Source: an archaeon
GTDB lineage: Archaea > Methanobacteriota > Methanobacteria > Methanobacteriales > Methanobacteriaceae
Assembly: GCA_024409165.1 (NCBI GenBank)
Contig: JAKSUE010000027.1
Span: forward strand, 1-10,117
Reading direction: 5' to 3'
DNA: 10,117 bases
Shown here: piece after piece, positions 6,756 to 10,117 of the stretch
Layout: every line of letters begins with the position of its first letter
Position numbering within the stretch: the stretch's first letter is position 1
Translations under genes and position numbers: made by a program
The notes under the pieces: model-generated
What the model was told of the DNA's origin: nothing
The model's database searches: none
What the model saw: the letters and a program-made list of their open reading frames with translations, nothing else

Positions 6756-7451
6756 ATGCTTAAATTTGATCCACACATTCACAGTGTCTATTCATGTGAT
6801 TCCCGCTCTACACCAAGAGATATCATAGATAGAGCTGAAAAAATAGGTCTTGATGCAATAGCTATCAGTGACCATAACACCACCAAAGGTTCAAAAGAAG
6901 CATTTAAAATAGCATATTATGAAAAAAAAGACATCATTGTTGTCCCATCCATTGAAATCTCCACAGATAAAGGACACATGATTGGCCTAGGAGTATTAGA
7001 AGACATCCCTAAAGGCCTCTCAGCTATTGAAACCTCAGACAGAATCCATGACGCAGGAGGCCTAGTAATAATACCACACCCATTCTCATCCTACAGACAC
7101 GGCCTTTTCTGTAACACAGACCCAAATATGATAGTAGATGGAATAGAAACCAAAAATGCAAGATACATCATAGGCCACTCAAATAAAAAAGCCCAACACT
7201 TAGCATATAACAACAGACTTGCCACCCTAGGAGCAAGTGACTCCCACTTCATAGAATCAATAGGAGACTGCTACACAGAAGTAAATACAAAAGGAAACCA
7301 CTCAATAGACGGCATCCTAAAAGCCATCAAACACAAAAGATGCAAACCAGCAGGTAAAGGCACATCCAACTTCATAATAGCTAAAGAAGTCTTTGCAAAA
7401 AAAGTCCTAAAAAAATACCCCAAAAGAGAAGAATACGTAAGAGGTATGTAA
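6756..7451 (+). CDS. PHP-domain metal-dependent phosphoesterase
   Basis: This 231-residue protein is essentially one PHP domain, a cytoplasmic metal-dependent phosphoesterase fold. Predicted metal ligands and conserved motifs appear in order: HIHS (His7, His9), SDHN (Asp39, His40), Glu67 in PSIEIST, His74, His108 in IPHPF, Glu131 in GIETKNAR, and SDSH (Asp162, His164). The set is complete, so the enzyme should be active. The substrate is not determinable: PHP proteins include histidinol phosphatases, nucleases and nucleotide phosphatases. There is no polymerase or other fused domain. An ATG at 6747 abuts AAGGA (6742-6746), so ATG 6756 is preferred. Codon use differs from the neighbours, with many C-ending and ATA/CTA codons; His is mostly CAC. 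The gene lies 222 nt beyond trpB2, behind a terminator, so a role in tryptophan metabolism is not implied. Confidence 0.88.
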   Translation: MLKFDPHIHSVYSCDSRSTPRDIIDRAEKIGLDAIAISDHNTTKGSKEAFKIAYYEKKDIIVVPSIEISTDKGHMIGLGVLEDIPKGLSAIETSDRIHDAGGLVIIPHPFSSYRHGLFCNTDPNMIVDGIETKNARYIIGHSNKKAQHLAYNNRLATLGASDSHFIESIGDCYTEVNTKGNHSIDGILKAIKHKRCKPAGKGTSNFIIAKEVFAKKVLKKYPKREEYVRGM

Positions 7452-7463
7452 AAACTATTCCTA

Positions 7464-7499
7464 ATTACTTTACTATTTATTCTATTCCCTATTTTTACA
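7464..7499 (+). terminator. T-rich region after the PHP gene
   Basis: The stretch after the stop contains repeated pyrimidine-rich runs, including CTATTTTTAC near 7490, but no clear hairpin. Archaeal termination can occur at U-tracts alone, so this is a possible weak terminator. Confidence 0.3.
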
Positions 7500-7510
7500 A
7501 ATTACAACAT

Positions 7511-7525
7511 CATCGAATTTAAATA
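7511..7525 (+). promoter_or_regulatory. BRE/TATA promoter of the secreted SGNH protein
   Basis: CATCGAA (7511-7517) precedes TTTAAATA (7518-7525). Transcription is expected to start near 7543-7550, leaving a leader of about 45 nt with a strong AGGGAGGAT ribosome binding site (7578-7586). Confidence 0.6.
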
Positions 7526-7591
7526 GCCATTTTACGATAATTATTTATTATATTAATTATTAAATATTATCATATATAGGGAGGATTAATA

Positions 7592-10042
7592 TTGAAAAGT
7601 AATAAATCTTTAATTTTTTTATCATTATTATTAGTATTATTTTTAGCAATAGGTTCAATCTCTGCATCTGAACTAAATGATACCACACCTTTAGATAATT
7701 CTACAGGTGATGTAAATGATACTAATTCTTCTGCCACTTCAATTAATTCCACAGATGAGAATAATACTAATGAAATCTTTATTGATTATAGTTCCATCAC
7801 TAAACAATATAATACTGATAATATCATCTATAAAGTTAAAGTCTATTCAATTGTAAATTTTGAAGGAGTAGATTATAAATATCCAATATATAAAATACCT
7901 GTTAAATTAAGAGTATATACAGGTACTTCTTTTAAAGATTATTCAACTTATACCAATTATGAAGGTATAGCTTCCTTTAAAATACCTGCATTAAATGTTG
8001 GAACCCATAATCTTGAAATATTTGTAAATGATGAGTTAAAAGGTTCCTCTTATATTAAAGTTAATAAAGCCACCCTTAAAGTCTATGCCCCTCAAATAAC
8101 CAATAAATATAGAAAAACAAGTTATTTTGAGGTCAGAGTTACATACGGTGATAAACCAGTCAGTAAACTCACTCTTAAACTTAAATTTTACACAGGAAAA
8201 AGATACACAACTTACACAATTAAAACAAATTCCTATGGTGTAGCTAAATTAAAACTCACTAATCATAATTTAGGTACTCATAAAATAGTTATTCAATCAA
8301 CTAATAAAAAGTATAAATTTACCAAATATTCTAAAGTTATTGTTAAAAAATCAACATCTGCAACTAAATTATTATCCCTTAACTACTATAAATCTGGAAA
8401 TAATTACTATGCTAAATTAACTTGGAGTTCAAAAAAAGGCACCAAATATATAATTTTAAGAAAATTAACTGGTAACTTTAAAGTATATTCTACTGTTGTA
8501 GCTAAATCTTCCAAAACATCATTCACTGAAAAAGTTGAAGAAGGTAAATTATATACCTATTCTGTTAGAACTGTAACAACTAAAAAAGGTAAAAAAGTAT
8601 ATGGATCCTATGATAAAGAAGGTTTAAAATTAATTAAAGAATCTAAAGTATCTGTAAGTTTCCAAAATTCAAAATCCATAGTTTCTTGGACTAAAGTAGA
8701 CGGTGCAATTAAATATAAAGTATATAGAAAAATTGGTTCCAAAGGCACTTATAAATGTATAGCTACTGTTGATGGTAATAAATTAAGTTATTCAGACATT
8801 TATTCTAATTCTAAAAAAGACTTATCTAAATTGTTACGTTCATCTAAATATATAGATCCAAGTGATAACACTTTATTCTACACAGTCCGTCCGTGTTGGG
8901 ATAGCTCTGTATGTGGTGTTAAAAAAATAAGTTATGGAATGTATTTAAAAGAAGGGTATTGTCATTTAGAAGCACCTGACATTGTTTCTCTTAAAAATAA
9001 TACAATAACTTGGGGTAATATTCCAAATGCTCAAGGTTATTTAATACTTAAAAATAATGGTACTGACAATGTATGGGAAATAATTGGTCAAGCTAATGAT
9101 GAAGGCACTATAACTCAATCTTTAGCTCTTAATTCTATAGATATATCTGCTTATTATGCAGTACAGGCATATGCTACTTATGGAGAAATGATTTATAGTA
9201 ATTATGACAAAGGTTTCTCTCTTAAAGACTTCTCATTAGATAACTCTAAATATAGAATTTTATATGTTGGAGACAGTATTACCTTTGGTTCTCCTTATTA
9301 TGGAGCAGAAAAACATATCTTTTCAATACCTTATAGAGTAGCTGAATTACTTGGTTGTGTTTATTATAATCCATCTATTCCTGCTGCAACTTATCATGAT
9401 ATAAATTTAGTTAATAGTTTAAGTATTGAAAATGCTAATTCTAATAGATATCGTATTTCCAGAGAAATTGTAGATGCTATATATAATGGTGAACTTCCTG
9501 GAAACTGGAAATCTCTTGGTACAGATAAAAATAGTGAAGGTATATCAAACACTAAATTAGAAGATTATAATATTATTGTATTATGTGCAGGAGCTAATGA
9601 TTGTACTGATAATACGAAGTTAGGATCTATTAATAGTAATGATGTTAGCACTTTTAATGGAGCTTTAAATCATATTTTAGCTAAAATAGAACAAGCAAAT
9701 AAAAACCGTATTGCAAATGGTGAAGAACCTATTAAAGTGATTTTTGCTAATTTTTACGCTGGTTTTAGTAGTAAATCTATAAATCCTAATAAATTAGGTT
9801 TAACTGTCAAAGATTATCAAAAAGAATTAGATAAACAATATGCAAAATGGAAATCTCAATCTAATAATTTAACATTCTATAAGTTTGATATAAAAGATTA
9901 TGGAATCATTAATCAGAATAATTGGCCTTACTCTTCCCCAGATAATTTACATCTCACTAAATTTATCTACGGCCAATATGGTAATGCATTTGCACAATTC
10001 CTTGTAGATAATGTCTTTGAAGATTCAACTATTTTAAATTAA
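7592..10042 (+). CDS. Secreted adhesin-like protein: Ig-like and Fn3-like domains with C-terminal SGNH/GDSL hydrolase
   Basis: This is a secreted 816-residue protein, predicted to remove ester-linked acyl groups outside the cell. Residues 1-26 form a signal peptide (basic start, hydrophobic core, SISAS cleavage region). Residues 27-60 are a Ser/Thr/Asn-rich linker with six N-x-S/T sequons. Two Ig-like repeats follow at about 75-157 and 160-252, sharing the pattern K-L-x-x-YTG...G-T-H. About three Fn3-like modules cover 258-545, for example SIVSWTKVDGAIKYKVYR. The SGNH domain (553-812) shows ILYVGDSITFG with nucleophile Ser562, AGAND with Asn669, and SSPDNLHLT with Asp784 and His787. There is no C-terminal membrane anchor or obvious pseudomurein-binding repeat, so attachment is unclear. 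The start is TTG, justified by AGGGAGGAT about 5 nt upstream and by the signal peptide beginning there. The substrate may be a host, plant or own-surface polysaccharide ester. Confidence 0.85.
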   Translation: MKSNKSLIFLSLLLVLFLAIGSISASELNDTTPLDNSTGDVNDTNSSATSINSTDENNTNEIFIDYSSITKQYNTDNIIYKVKVYSIVNFEGVDYKYPIYKIPVKLRVYTGTSFKDYSTYTNYEGIASFKIPALNVGTHNLEIFVNDELKGSSYIKVNKATLKVYAPQITNKYRKTSYFEVRVTYGDKPVSKLTLKLKFYTGKRYTTYTIKTNSYGVAKLKLTNHNLGTHKIVIQSTNKKYKFTKYSKVIVKKSTSATKLLSLNYYKSGNNYYAKLTWSSKKGTKYIILRKLTGNFKVYSTVVAKSSKTSFTEKVEEGKLYTYSVRTVTTKKGKKVYGSYDKEGLKLIKESKVSVSFQNSKSIVSWTKVDGAIKYKVYRKIGSKGTYKCIATVDGNKLSYSDIYSNSKKDLSKLLRSSKYIDPSDNTLFYTVRPCWDSSVCGVKKISYGMYLKEGYCHLEAPDIVSLKNNTITWGNIPNAQGYLILKNNGTDNVWEIIGQANDEGTITQSLALNSIDISAYYAVQAYATYGEMIYSNYDKGFSLKDFSLDNSKYRILYVGDSITFGSPYYGAEKHIFSIPYRVAELLGCVYYNPSIPAATYHDINLVNSLSIENANSNRYRISREIVDAIYNGELPGNWKSLGTDKNSEGISNTKLEDYNIIVLCAGANDCTDNTKLGSINSNDVSTFNGALNHILAKIEQANKNRIANGEEPIKVIFANFYAGFSSKSINPNKLGLTVKDYQKELDKQYAKWKSQSNNLTFYKFDIKDYGIINQNNWPYSSPDNLHLTKFIYGQYGNAFAQFLVDNVFEDSTILN

Positions 10043-10081
10043 ATAAAATAGTATATCTTCTTATTTTTTCTTTTTTCTTTT
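10028..10081 (+). terminator. Hairpin plus long U-rich tract after the SGNH gene
   Basis: ACTATTTTA (10028-10036) pairs perfectly with TAAAATAGT (10044-10052) around a 7-nt loop that contains the TAA stop. About 25 nt of T-rich sequence follows (10056-10080), with several runs of three to six T. Confidence 0.6.
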
Positions 10082-10117
10082 AATTAAATTTAATAATTAT
10101 TATATATTTTTATTTTT

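Noticed and set aside
6756..7451. TrpH/RNase AM identity for the PHP protein because it follows trpB2
   Set aside because: It is shorter than TrpH, is separated by a terminator and a 222-nt gap, and PHP motifs alone do not fix the substrate.

Overview
The window looks like chromosomal DNA of a methanogenic archaeon of the order Methanobacteriales, most likely Methanobrevibacter or a close relative. This is an inference. It rests on very AT-rich DNA, archaeal BRE/TATA promoters (TTTAAATA, TTTATAAATA), ribosome binding sites of the GGTGAT/GGAGG type, a TrpB2-type tryptophan synthase beta chain behind TGTACA boxes, and a large secreted adhesin-like protein with Ig-like domains. All six genes lie on the + strand. 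I see no tRNA, rRNA, CRISPR array, insertion sequence or gene broken by frameshift.

Layout. Positions 1-158 are AT-rich leader with a duplicated TATA-like element. An adenylate-forming (ANL superfamily) acyl ligase (159-1847) is followed 50 nt later by a DUF6270-type SGNH-like protein with a glycosyltransferase-style C-terminal tail (1898-3373). The two may form an operon for decorating a cell-surface polymer. A hairpin terminator that overlaps the second stop codon closes this unit. Next is a purine permease of the AzgA/NCS2 family (3531-4883) with its own BRE/TATA and terminator.

The 351-nt gap before trpB2 is the richest regulatory stretch. It holds the permease terminator, two exact TGTACA boxes (plus one degenerate box) spaced at whole helical turns around a TATA box, and a leader with a tandemly duplicated hairpin module carrying two tiny ORFs. 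trpB2 (5235-6533) stands alone without trpA. A small PHP-domain metal-dependent phosphoesterase follows (6756-7451). The last gene (7592-10042) encodes an 816-residue secreted protein: signal peptide, sequon-rich stalk, two Ig-like domains, about three Fn3-like domains and a C-terminal SGNH/GDSL hydrolase with all catalytic blocks visible.

How the genes relate. Apart from the possible ligase-DUF6270 pair, they appear to be independent transcription units: surface-polymer chemistry, purine uptake, tryptophan metabolism under TrpY-like control, a phosphoesterase, and a surface acylhydrolase. The main leads are the TRP-box promoter with its duplicated leader, and two unrelated SGNH-type proteins (one cytoplasmic, one secreted), one of them next to an acyl-activating enzyme, in a lineage whose membrane lipids are isoprenoid ethers.
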